A stretch of 64,000 bases of DNA. It comes from Hybos culiciformis (Eukaryota; Arthropoda; Insecta; Diptera; Hybotidae). The first letter of the stretch is position 1. Each line of letters starts with the position of its first letter. Shown here piece by piece: positions 54,201 through 62,248 of the stretch. Location of the stretch: contig OZ023274.1 in the NCBI GenBank assembly GCA_964007475.1, positions 104,951,372 through 105,015,371 of the forward strand, written 5' to 3'. The position numbers were made by a program, and so were the translations under genes. The notes under the pieces were generated by a model. It had not been told where the DNA came from, searched no databases, and saw only the letters and a list, made by a program, of their open reading frames with translations.

Positions 54201-55272
54201 GCAATTCACAAGTGCACCAAAAACCACCATGTACACAAACACCGGGAAAATTTTTGGAGATCCTAAAGACATGTCAAATACAACTGGTGTCAAAAGTTCA
54301 AATAAATACGAAGCAGGCAACGAAATTCTTGATTTAACAATTAAAGCACAAAAGAAAAATGTAAAACCATCATTAGAAATTCAATCATTGTTATCTGTAA
54401 GACGTAACAATAAATCTATGCCTCCAAAGCCAATCAACAGTCCATCAATATCAATGCCATCATCATTGCTGGCATCAACACCACCAAACCCACCTAAAAT
54501 ACCAAAATTATCTGAAAATGGATTACAAATAACTTTAGTACCTGCTGGAAGCACGCAAATGACTTACACTCAAAACGTGCATAATTCGCAAAATCACAAT
54601 ATGAAAAGGAAAGGTGGAAGCAGCAGTACTGGAAATGTTGTTGACATTATTGCGGTACCGTCAAATAGTTCGTCATCTTTATCTAGTCAAAAATTAAAAA
54701 CAAAATCACCTCCCCTAACTATACCAATTCAAAATTTCACATCAAATAATAATGTAGATGGAAATTTGAAATTGCCAGTTCCTTCAAACACTCAATTTCC
54801 TTTCCCTCCTCACTTATTACCTCAATTGGCTGCCGCACAATTGGCTGCTGCCAGTAATACACAGAACCCCTTCTTACCAATGTTAAATCCATTATTTCTC
54901 TATGCTGCTGCAGCGCAACAAAATTTACCAAATTTAACTAATCTTAATAATTTAAATAATAATATAAATAATTTAAATAATCTAAATAATTTGAATAATA
55001 TAAACAATTTGAATAATATAAACAATTTGAATAATATAAATAATTTGAATAATTTAACAAATTTACAAAATCTGACAAATATACCAAATTTAACGAATTT
55101 GGCAAATTTACAAAATTTACCTAATATACCAGGCTTGTCAAATTTGTCTAATTTACCAGGCTTATCAAATTTGGTGCTACAGCAGCAAAATCAACAGCTA
55201 TCGCAAGAACTTTTGCAATTATATAAAAATCTACCTGCAGACATTGGATTGATTCCAGTTTCAAAAAGTTAA
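18638..55272 (+). CDS. ARID5A/ARID5B-family protein (spliced, 7 coding exons)
   Basis: A DNA-binding chromatin cofactor; vertebrate ARID5B binds AT-rich DNA and partners the PHF2 demethylase. Exons: 18638-18649, 50933-50981, 51146-51275, 51493-51676, 51794-52073, 52142-52512 and 52609-55272. All are GT-AG and phase-compatible, giving 3690 nt and 1229 residues. The N-terminus (MEIK joined to AAGNPCAFHGPYTFYKG) matches the family start with its CGLHGPYIFYKA-type block. Next come LLLGDCIPV, CLAEIRMIW and LYFLPENTPTGR, then GEDEVVAISEKVV (a BAH-like region, about residues 60-150), VLSYPRYCRYR (about 228-238), and a basic segment GRQRGRKKKSRS. The ARID domain is at about residues 423-515 (FLRKLHEF, IWISLKDVHLYAIF, KKLGGYDAVTEKKIWK, YEKVLLPLE). 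The rest is a long disordered Ser/Asn/Gln-rich tail ending in Leu-Asn repeats. The length is close to human ARID5B. The first intron is about 32.3 kb. Confidence 0.92.
18969..19009. repeat. 11-bp tandem repeat, about 3.7 copies
   Basis: GTTTCTTAAAG is repeated at 18969, 18980 and 18991, with a partial fourth copy from 19002. It is a short minisatellite near the 5' end of ARID5 intron 1. Confidence 0.85.
19310..19909 (-). pseudogene. LINE ORF2 fragment: AP endonuclease domain
   Basis: Read on the minus strand from 19909. Exonuclease-endonuclease-phosphatase motifs appear: ILSMNCHSI, IICLQETWIS (catalytic Glu), RSDGYGGVCIFVHESI and LLAYYRPPHVP. The frame meets a TGA at 19478-19480, but the same frame continues beyond it with LLGDSNINI, the expected GDFN-like metal-binding motif. 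The element therefore carries a nonsense mutation rather than ending there. Similarity fades near 19310, before any RT motif. It has no function as it stands. Confidence 0.85.
20020..20997 (-). CDS. LINE ORF1 protein: PHD-type finger, coiled coil, FP domain
   Basis: An intact 325-residue frame. Residues 20-73 form a Cys/His-rich PHD-like finger (CVIC, CSTCLKWIHSEC, WRCRKC). Residues about 105-150 have a leucine heptad pattern (coiled coil). Residues about 155-310 resemble the nucleic-acid-binding region called the FP domain, common in insect LINE ORF1 proteins (IKGLPLN, FIKLKDDNSRHKFF, LRYAKILKSHNFQRIYVR, GIIYVK). It is known in such elements as an RNA-binding chaperone for retrotransposition. 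The intact frame suggests relatively recent insertion, but the partner ORF2 is broken, so the copy cannot be autonomous. Confidence 0.88.
   Translation of the reverse strand: MKGKNKKVNDNSDESTTSNCVICKFTINDKIETSIECSTCLKWIHSECSSLTEEEFDRMNDDEDTSWRCRKCSAKNCKTTNEKIQFLFEELISNMGTNKLLKMLTKKFEDISTNYQHLDSKVKQLEEKNLSLETTVYQLQLEVNGLKQLNLANEFIIKGLPLNISNSNSKGVISTIVDASEKSGGEILETDFQHIRIKAKTPSDMENNRTPIFIKLKDDNSRHKFFKSLAGLRKILGKNLHVHDVLTSENQDLLRYAKILKSHNFQRIYVRTGIIYVKQNDTTKPIAVRSKEDIDNIIYSIMNNNEANSPDGVLSGKSSDNRNSD
24640..25123 (+). mobile_element. 3' end fragment of a second LINE (Jockey/R1-like)
   Basis: An open frame runs from about 24640 to the TAG at 25026-25028. It shows the C-terminal hallmark of Jockey/R1/TRAS-type ORF2 proteins: IWLRTEGNRNTKQMW, LRMFTGVCTEHIFRNHEF, then a CGEKPETVPHVLCKC (Cys-His-Cys) knuckle. 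A GC-rich 3' UTR (AGGGCCAACAGGCC, CCCTCCGCCCGTGC) follows and ends at 25101-25123 in AACCTAACG-TAACCTAACC-TAA, which contains CCTAA units. The copy is 5'-truncated, as usual for LINEs. The frame is uninterrupted, so the copy is young. Confidence 0.85.
26300..26695. mobile_element. Palindromic MITE copy 2 (complete, TTAA-flanked)
   Basis: A complete 388-bp copy of the element at 11115-11493. The left end GGGGACTTGGTACCAG follows TTAA (26300-26303). The right end CTGGTACCAAGTCCTC precedes TTAA (26692-26695). The two halves pair almost over the whole length, so a transcript would form a long hairpin. TTAA flanks match piggyBac-type target duplications. There is no coding capacity, so it depends on a transposase elsewhere. 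Confidence 0.9.
29274..29823. mobile_element. Non-autonomous DNA element with 21-24 bp inverted ends
   Basis: The left end ATAACTTCGCTACACTTCAG (then GTTA) at 29274 is matched by its exact reverse complement (TAAC then CTGAAGTGTAGCGAAGTTAT) ending at 29823. If TA is the target duplication, the terminal repeat is ACTTCGCTACACTTCAGGTTA, as in Tc1/mariner-type MITEs. Inside the left end is a second palindrome (ACAAACACAGAA…TTCTGTGTTTGT). The interior is A/T-rich with a duplicated TTTTACAAAGAATTTTTTTT segment near 29680. No transposase is present. Confidence 0.8.
38208..38235. repeat. (ATT)n microsatellite
   Basis: About nine uninterrupted ATT units within ARID5 intron 1. Confidence 0.9.
39112..39241. 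repeat. Imperfect inverted repeat (hairpin-forming)
   Basis: The left arm TGTTTACGTCTAGAAAGTAA, then ATTGGGCAAATAAGAAC, pairs with the right arm GTTCTTATACTTGCCTGATT, then TACTTGCTAGATGTAAACG. The right arm contains a duplicated 13-bp unit (GATTTACTTGCTA). It is probably a diverged foldback element. Confidence 0.65.
40212..40239. repeat. (AAT)n microsatellite
   Basis: About nine uninterrupted AAT units within ARID5 intron 1. Confidence 0.9.
44930..45440 (+). pseudogene. Fragment of a dispersed MASKSKR-type zinc-finger-like gene family
   Basis: A 79-codon frame at 45137-45376 begins MMASKSRRSCINDPDMFCYT then CGEY, DQRKPINDTVVRLY and YFGIEIGNQD. From memory this resembles the start of uncharacterised proteins present in many copies in arthropod genomes (MASKSKRSCL…, CYxCGEY, …YFGxKLGDQD). 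In those, the block is followed by a second Cys pair (KVCKxC). Here the frame drifts into unrelated sequence after GNQD, so the second Cys pair is missing and the copy looks truncated. A GC-richer segment upstream (44945-45060) may be part of the same repeat. Function is unknown. Confidence 0.6.
48978..49019. repeat. 23-bp tandem duplication
   Basis: GTGGAGGATTCTTTTTCTAT (plus TTA) at 48978 is repeated from 49001 as GTGGAGGATTCTTTTTCTTA. It is a small tandem duplication in ARID5 intron 1. Confidence 0.8.
49110..49529 (+). mobile_element. 3' end of a third LINE (CR1/Jockey-like) with poly-A tail
   Basis: The translation shows the C-terminus of a LINE reverse transcriptase. LNHRRNVGSLSIF appears near 49145, QVFSRQTRIASTSHPYYAP in one frame near 49250, then MWNALSLKLFPTAGG and LRRFKKNVNDYLL in another frame (ORF 49211-49435). 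At least two frameshifts therefore separate the blocks. A short 3' UTR and a run of about 17 A (to 49529) follow, typical of a 5'-truncated retrotransposed copy. It is older than the element at 24640, judging by the damaged frame. Confidence 0.8.
54921..55175 (+). repeat. Leu-Asn repeat tract coding the ARID5 C-terminus
   Basis: Imperfect tandem codon repeats encode Asn-Leu-Asn-Asn/Ile-Asn-Asn units, later Asn-Leu-Thr/Gln/Pro units (about residues 1113-1198). At DNA level AATAATATAAACAATTTG-type 18-bp units recur exactly in the middle (about 54985-55050), so the tract is a coding minisatellite that probably varies in length. The reading frame stays open. It is predicted to be disordered or to form a leucine-spaced low-complexity segment; there is no known domain. 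Confidence 0.85.
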
Positions 55273-55317
55273 TTTACATAGTTTAGTGCTTCATTTCAAA
55301 ATTCTTTAAATTTAAAT

Positions 55318-55323
55318 AATAAA
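55318..55323 (+). terminator. Candidate polyadenylation signal of ARID5
   Basis: The first AATAAA after the ARID5 stop codon, 46 bases downstream. Further signals downstream are possible, and the real 3' UTR may be longer. Confidence 0.35.
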
Positions 55324-56588
55324 CTTCTTTAAATTGTACAAATTCTATTAATTAGAAATTATATATACATACAAACACTTAAATTTAGGTTTAGTTTTAT
55401 AAAAAAATGTAATTTTCCATATAAAAAGTAATCATTAAGTATACTTAAATTTTAAAAAACATGTTAAAGAATTTGGCCTTTTTAATTGAAACATTTCTTT
55501 GTAAAAAGTAAATGATCATAAATTGGGAGTTCATGCATTTCAGAGTTTTTGTATTTGATTGAAGTTGTTACAAATTGAAAAATATGGAAAAAGCATGATA
55601 TTCTTTACAGCAACAGCAACAGCAGTAAAAAAAATAGAGTTGGGATCAAAGTCTTTCTTGTATCGGAACGACGAGTATAACAAATATTTAAATATTCATT
55701 CAAAATCAATTAGGGATATCGAATAAAATTAATGACGCTTCGCTTTGTGTATGAATCGGATTAGTTGCAAGAAATAAACATTTGCATGAACCTCTAGTCT
55801 CAAATTATGTTATTTGATTTTTATAAATTTCAGGAAAATTTATATTAAATTCTTCTTCTTTTTTTTTACCTATAATTCGAATCAAAAAGTTTATTTATAT
55901 AAATTTATTTTTTTTTTTTTCAAACCTAACTTAAGTTCATAAATTGTCGATAGTTTTCTTTTCGCATGAAATTATTACAAAATTTTCAGATTCAATTTCA
56001 GTTGGCCAAATTCTGGTTTTGTGCAAGTGTAACAATATATTCAAAACTATAAAATTAAGTTAATAATAATAATATAATTACAATAATTTTATACAATTCA
56101 AAACAAAGTTCTTTGTAGTCAAGGATAATTTATAAATTTTATAAAAAAAAAAAAAATTTAATACCTCAGGTTTATTGATTAATTTAAAATATAAAATTAT
56201 GTATAAATGCACCAATTGTGTATTACTGTGTTATAATAATATAAAAAGCAATTTTCATTTCATAATCAAACGACAAAAAATTCATGCAAAAAAGAGTTAA
56301 AAACAAAAATTTTTTAATATGAACTTTCATAATACCCAAGATTAAATTTTTTGTATTCACCATATTTTCTTCATTTGGATAAATATTATTCTTATTTTTG
56401 CGAAATTTAAATAAAGTAAATAAGTCTTTTTCGGGGAGGGGCCAAAAGTATGCAAAGATGTCAAGATTCTTATAACAAGAAGGTATCTTTTTTGGAAATG
56501 TTCTTTTTTTTTTTTAAAAGAACAGGGATCAGTGCTAGCATGTATTTATAAATTAAAAATGGACCAAAAATGTAGAAAACATGTATTT

Positions 56589-56829
56589 GAGCCGTTTATT
56601 TTGAAAGTGGTTTAAGTCCATTTGTTCTTGTATTGAGATATTTAAGGTTTTGTGTTTGAATTGATTTAAAAATATACATTAATGTTTCCATAAGCTAATT
56701 TTCAAGTGTCTAAAATCAAAGCGGTTTTAATGATACTAGACTAAAATAAAAAGAATATATTGTGCTTATTGTTATCATTAACTATTTTTTTTTTTGAAAA
56801 ATGGACTTAAACCACTTTCAAAATAAACT
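56589..56829. mobile_element. MITE with about 35-bp inverted ends
   Basis: The left end GAGCCGTTTATTTTGAAAGT (then GGTTTAAGTCCATTT) is matched by the right end AAATGGACTTAAACCACTTT (then CAAAATAAACTGCTC), with one obvious mismatch. ATTT flanks both sides (tATTTgagc and gctcATTTca) and could be a target duplication. There is no coding sequence. Confidence 0.75.
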
Positions 56830-58467
56830 GCTCATTTCAAAAAAATTAAAAATCATTTAATTTATATAATTATCAAATAAAAGATAAACTTAAGTTTTTT
56901 TTTTCTCAAGCGTCATAGTTTGCATAAAACATAATAATTATCGTAAGGAATTAAAAATAATAATTCGGGCGATACTTTATTCTTTTTTTTTTAGACATAC
57001 CTACATTAATTTAGATAATGTTGTACATTTTTTTTTTAATCATATTTTTAAATTTATTTCATATATAATGAAAAATAGGTGTAAATATGATTAAAATAAA
57101 GTAATAAAACACTTGACTGAAATCGAAATGTCTTCTTCACACTTTCATGTTATAATATGTGTTGTAATATGATAAATTTTTTTATCATCGCCCGTTGTTT
57201 ATTGGTTTATATTCAGATAACAGATGAATACTATATATATGAACATAAATATACAACGATAAAAATGAGTAAGACAACGATGACGCCTTCAAGGAAAAAT
57301 TATTAGTTTGAATTTTTAACCTTGTCTGTATAATCTCTTTTTGTACTCTATATACATACTACTACTTATATTTTGCATATAGTGTAAGATCCTAACCACA
57401 GCAGTACTCTATGAACGAGTTAAAAATAAAAATAAATGGAAATAAAAATTTATATTAACGTCAATTTTAATTGATTTTGAAGAAAATTGTTTTCGAATTT
57501 TTCGAAATTTATTATATTCAATAAAAAAACATTTAAAAAAAACAAAAAAAAAATTAAATAAAAAATTATTTCCATTATTTATAAAGAAAAATATAAATTA
57601 TATTATGACGTAGTTCAAAAATATTTACACATAATGTTTTGAAAATACATTTAACTTGCCTTTGTGTGTAAAAAAAAAAATAAAAATAAAATTTATTAGA
57701 TTTAAAATTATATCTAACTTTAAGCCTTATGTAAACTTTAAAAAAAGATTTTTTTTTTTTTTTTTTTTTCCAAAATTATGTGTTAAGATAAATTTAATTA
57801 TTTTTTAAGTTTTTACTTTATTTTTAATTTTATAACTTTTTGGTTTACATATATATATGATTTTTTATATTTTAAAAAACTGAATAAAAACTGTTATTTT
57901 TTGTTAATAATTTTATAAATGTAATAAAAATCGTAAAATAAAAATTTTTGGTCAATGAAATTATATATTAAAAAAAAAAAATGGTATTTTAAAAATAACA
58001 TTAACCAAAACACTTTATTATCAATTGCGACCTGTGTATATTCATATTATATTCGATACATTATATTTCATTTTAGTGCGAATAAGAGATATATCTGAAT
58101 TTAATTGAATCAAAATTTTAGAATATGAATACGATGAAAACGAAAGGGTGTTAATTCACAGTGAAAACCTGCATTTAACTAAGAAATAATTGATATGAAG
58201 AAACATTAATTACGTTATGCATATACCATATCGTCTATATCCGAAAACCGAAAAGTAATCAAGAACTCATTTTTTTCGAAAAGGGACGAAATAATGGGTT
58301 ACGTCGGTTGCACACATAACTACATCTCTAATTTTTCACTTAATGGTGAAGCAAATTCCAGTCAAATTTGGCAAATCTATTTACTATAGCGATTAATAGA
58401 AGTGGAAAAAAAAAATTGTTACCAACCTATATATATTTTTAGAAAATAGTACAAAACATTTTAAAAC

Positions 58468-58477
58468 ATCAGCTGAT
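58468..58477. promoter_or_regulatory. E-box-type core-promoter motif upstream of the AT-hook/THAP locus
   Basis: The palindrome ATCAGCTGAT, followed by TTTGACGTAG, lies about 250 bp before the AT-hook ORF. The same ten bases occur in the candidate ARID5 promoter at 16701-16710. CAGCTG elements are a known class of fly core-promoter motif. The role here is inferred. Confidence 0.3.
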
Positions 58478-58720
58478 TTTGACGTAGAATATTTTATTTA
58501 CATTATTTTTTTCAATAAATAAATAAAAATGAATATTTAAGAAAAATAAATTTAAAGTTGATTATAATTTGATTTTGTAGGTAAAAAAGAATTAAAATTT
58601 CAAACCTCCTACACCTACCTACTATAAATTACATTTACATATTTTTAAATATATTGTTTATTGTGCATTTTTGGTAAGTAATTTTTATTTGAGAACTAAA
58701 AAGAAAAGTGAAATTCAAGA

Positions 58721-58849
58721 ATGAAATCAAACGATCAAGAAAACGAAAAAAATAAAGAGCAACTAAAATTGGGTCGACCTCGTAAATCGATAGCGGCAAA
58801 AAGTTCAGCGCTCTCAAGAATACAGGCAGCGAATAAAAGAAAATTGTAA
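58721..58849 (+). CDS. Small AT-hook-like ORF (42 residues)
   Basis: ATG at 58721 to TAA at 58847-58849. The protein is very basic and carries LGRPRKS, the GRP core of an AT-hook minor-groove binder, then a Lys/Arg-rich end. Composition and CpG content look more coding-like than the surroundings. It could be an independent small protein, an upstream ORF, or part of the 5' exon of the THAP gene. A GTAAAT donor inside CCTCGTAAA would join in phase to the acceptor at 59351-59352. No family is recognised beyond the AT-hook motif. Confidence 0.35.
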   Translation: MKSNDQENEKNKEQLKLGRPRKSIAAKSSALSRIQAANKRKL

Positions 58850-59357
58850 TCGGATTTGTGATTAACAAAACTGTTTATTCAATATTGGTTTGTATTCATA
58901 AATGGTTAAACTGCATTTTACGTGAACATCAAGCCCGCCAAACCCAAATGCATTTTCAGGGAAAGGCCTCCCAAAGATTTCATATGTTTTATAGAGGACC
59001 TCTCCTGGATGTCAAATCCAAAAAGAGTTTTTTTAGAGATAATTCTACTTTTCCGTAATATAAAGTTCCAAAATTTTCACGAGCTATTAATACAAAACAT
59101 ATAAACACAAACAAAAATGCTTTGGATTTGGGGGTTTGTGCAACGCCTCTACAATCCAATTTTTTCAGTCAAAATAGAAATAAAACGATAAAGAAAGTAA
59201 AAATACATAGGTATTTGTCTTGAATTTTTTGCACTACCTACTATTTTTTTTTTTGTATCTTGTATTTGCATCTTTTGTAATCATTTTGTAATCACACTTG
59301 TAATTTAAAATTATTTTCTTAAAATTAAATATTTAAAAATTTTGAATTTCAGAAAAA

Positions 59358-60442
59358 ATGGGTATAATTAAATGTTGTTATAACGGTTGTAATTATGAAA
59401 GCTCAAACATATTATATTTCTACAGTTTTCCGAAAAATATAAGAATGTAAGTACATACATATCCTATCTATCAGCATTATATCAGAGGCTCACGTGAAAT
59501 ATAGATATTGTGTTTATACTCAACAAATTGAAAAAGGAAACTATTATAATATAATCTATTTTCTATCTAGACTCCAGAAGAGAAAGGATTCTTAAAAAAG
59601 TATTTGAGATTCCGAATTATCATAACAGGTGTGTGAAATAAAAATAATATAGTAATTCAATGAACTACTAACCACGAAGATACCAACAAACTCTTTGGCT
59701 CTAAATCGACATTTTAAAATCACTACTTATACATTTCTTAAATTCACAAAAATGCTTCCATAAACAATTTTTTTTATGCAGGACAGGAATAAGAAGTTAT
59801 TAACGCATACCTATATTATACATATTTTTAATTAAAACAGGCTAAAAGTATGGGTTAAGCATGCTGGGCTTTCAAATGAAGAAAATCATACCAAAGAACA
59901 TTACAATCCTTCGAAAAAAATATGCTTTAGACATTTTTATCGATTAACGATAAGCAACGTACAGTGGGCACAAAGAGTTCCTGTATCACAACCTGAAATA
60001 TGTAAATGTACAAGTCTTAAATTAGATGACTCTTGTGCAACACTCCTGGGTATAAAAAAAATTAAAAAGAAGGTAAGTAGATACTTTGTATATATATTAA
60101 AATTTAATTTTAAATTTTGTATATTTTTTTTTTAACGCTTTATTTTACAATTTGTTTTAGCAATTGGTACTAAATTCTATTAACAGAAGGTTAACAAATT
60201 CTGAGAATACTGATGAAATTAATGAAAATTTTGAAATCGTTTTTAAGTGTTCTCAGGAAGTATTCAAATTTATTTCAAAAGATAAAAGCGATTGTGAAAA
60301 TAAAGCATTTGGTAAAAAATTAGCAGCAGATTTAAAAACGTTAGAGGTTGAACGCAAACAAGCTGTTATGAATTTAATTGATCAAGTGGTTAAATGTGGA
60401 ATGACGAATCAGTTAACAAATTCTTCATGTATTTTACCTTAA
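59358..60442 (+). CDS. THAP zinc-finger protein with C-terminal BESS-like motif
   Basis: A putative sequence-specific DNA-binding nuclear factor. Coding exons 59358-59446, 59841-60072 and 60161-60442 are GT-AG and in phase, giving 200 residues. An acceptor AG just before the ATG (59351-59352) implies an upstream 5' exon. Residues 1-75 fit the THAP C2CH finger: CCYNGC, YSFPKN, KVWVKHAGL, then KKICFRHF (the C-x2-H pair followed by Phe). The C-terminus (about residues 150-190) reads AFGKKLAADLKTLEVERKQA then VMNLIDQVV. This resembles the BESS protein-interaction motif usually attached to MADF domains. AATAAA follows at 60473-60478. A decayed copy lies directly downstream. The target gene and role are unknown. 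Confidence 0.8.
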
Positions 60443-60472
60443 TACATTTTTTATAAATTTTTGAATTTGTTA

Positions 60473-60478
60473 AATAAA
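60473..60478 (+). terminator. Polyadenylation signal of the THAP-BESS gene
   Basis: AATAAA lies 31 bases after the THAP-BESS stop codon, the only close match. Confidence 0.5.
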
Positions 60479-60879
60479 AACAAAGATTGAAATTTAAATT
60501 TTCTTACGAAAGTAGAACATTAAATTTAGATTTTGAATAATTTATCATGAATAATAAATACCATATTATAAAGTGACAATATATAAACTTTTGATACTAA
60601 TCTCATCACTATAGATTCGTGTATCTAAATATCTAAATTATTAATAAATTAATTTTCATATTTTCAAAATGATTGAATACCTTTGTAGAGTTGACCATTA
60701 TTGTCTTTTATACTATTGCCATCATCATTTGGTTGGTAAAGAAAGTTAATGAAGAGGAAAACAAAACAATAGTAAATAGCAAAATAAAATAGTATTAAAA
60801 TTTTATAGAAAAATTAAGAAAATTTATTTTAAAATTGAACCACTGAAAAATAATATCTTGTCTAAAAACAAAAATTTAA

Positions 60880-61882
60880 ATGGAAGTTTGTTCATATAAA
60901 GGTTGCAGAAATTCGAAGCAAAACAAGTTTTTTTTAGTTTTCCTCCTTCAACAGACTTTAGGTAGGTAGGTGTGAAAACCTTATACCTACTAGTAGTTAG
61001 TAGATCGATCAGATTGCCGGCAAAGTTAACTCCAATTAATTTAACAAGTTTGTGTTACTGCAGTCGCTTTGGTTAAAGATTTCTTCAGCAGCTCAGTTTT
61101 ATCTTTTACTACTTATATCTACACAACTGACTGAATCTCTTAATGTTGGTAGGTAAATTTATTAAAATTAAACCATTTAACATTTAATGCTACTTATTTT
61201 CATTTTAAACAGATTTAAAATATGGCTTAAACATGCTGGTTTGGGTTACAATGATCCCAAGATGTTAATTATAAAATTTGTCTGAAACATTTTGCTGACA
61301 AATATAATTCAATTTTATAATGGAGAATACCTACATAGAAAATCATAAAAAAATTATTATTCTAATTTCAAGTCCAAATACCTATTTGTTATTGCACATA
61401 CGAGACATTGGATGAAGCCTGCGCCAAGTTAATGGGAGAAAAAGGAAAAAAAGTATTTATGGAATTTGACAAGTCTATTTTAGGCAAATTTTACGAGTAT
61501 GTAAATGAAAATATCGATTTGCAAATTTGTAGATAATAATTTTTTTGTTTTTTTTTTTTAAGCTTGGTGATAGCCCTACAAATAATACAGAAGGAAATGG
61601 AGATCAAAGATCCTAATCGACATTAGAACTAGCTACTGAAGAAAAAGATTAATATTCGACAAATAGCATCAATTTAAGTTTAATTTATTCAAGAAAAGTT
61701 TTGGAAGCATATTCCAAATGTCAAGCAAAAGATGATTGTGATGCATTTGTAATGCATTTAGCAGAATGTCTAAGATCAACAGCTGTTGAAAAGAAGTATC
61801 TAGCTATAAATTTAATTGATCAAGTTTTAAAAACCGCTGAAGAAATAGAGATAACAGATTTTTATTGCATACAAAAATAAGA
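60880..61882 (+). pseudogene. Decayed tandem copy of the THAP-BESS gene
   Basis: The order matches the upstream gene. MEVCSYKGCRNSKQNK (60880) is followed by a T run whose length puts SFPPSTDF out of frame. FKIWLKHAGLGYNDP comes after an acceptor near 61210, then a frameshift before NYKICLKHFADKY and an in-frame stop after NSIL. TYETLDEACAKLMGEKGKK (about 61400) parallels LKLDDSCATLLGIKKIKK. Finally there is the BESS-like end CDAFVMHLAECLRSTAVEKK then YLAINLIDQVL before TAA at 61880-61882. At least two frameshifts and one stop make it a pseudogene, although the homopolymer shift alone could be a sequencing error. The retained intron positions show it arose by DNA duplication, not retroposition. 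Confidence 0.75.
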
Positions 61883-62248
61883 ATTAATTTCAAGTTAGCA
61901 TTAAGTCATGTATCAAATAAAACTAAATATATTAATACTTGAGAAATTTTTGTTGAGTTAATTTAGTTTGAAGTTTTCTACTTACTAATATCTTATGTTA
62001 TCAAATCATACAATTTTATTTTATTATTGTTGGTTGGATTGATACAATGATAGGTAGCTACCTACCTACTTTTAGGAATTAAGAATAATTTTAGCTAACT
62101 TTGATAATGAAATAAAACTACACTAAAAATACTAAATTGGCAACCTGTGATGCAATTTTGTTTGTTTTTTATTCCTAAACAAAATTTTTTTGACATTTTG
62201 ATTTTACAATTTTATTTTACATTTTGTTTAATTAAGAAATTGAAGTTC

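Larger units (their letters stand above)
55324..58720. other. Region between ARID5 and the AT-hook/THAP genes
   Basis: AT-rich DNA that may include the ARID5 3' UTR. It contains a short CAGCAACAGCAACAGCAG run near 55609, the inverted-repeat element at 56589-56829, and an E-box-type motif ATCAGCTGAT at 58468-58477. No gene is recognised. Confidence 0.4.

Noticed and set aside
51790..54931. Several minus-strand ORFs opposite the ARID5 exons
   Set aside because: All are antisense shadows of well-supported coding exons.
58121..58190. Short frame EYEYDENERVLIHSENLHLTKK after an AG, resembling a terminal exon
   Set aside because: No upstream exon or family could be matched, and it is short enough to be chance.
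58858..59104. Two overlapping ORFs of 60-66 residues (one contains PPKDFICFIEDLSW)
   Set aside because: The second looks mildly protein-like, but it lacks a start in good context, splice partners or a known family. It was left out as unsupported.
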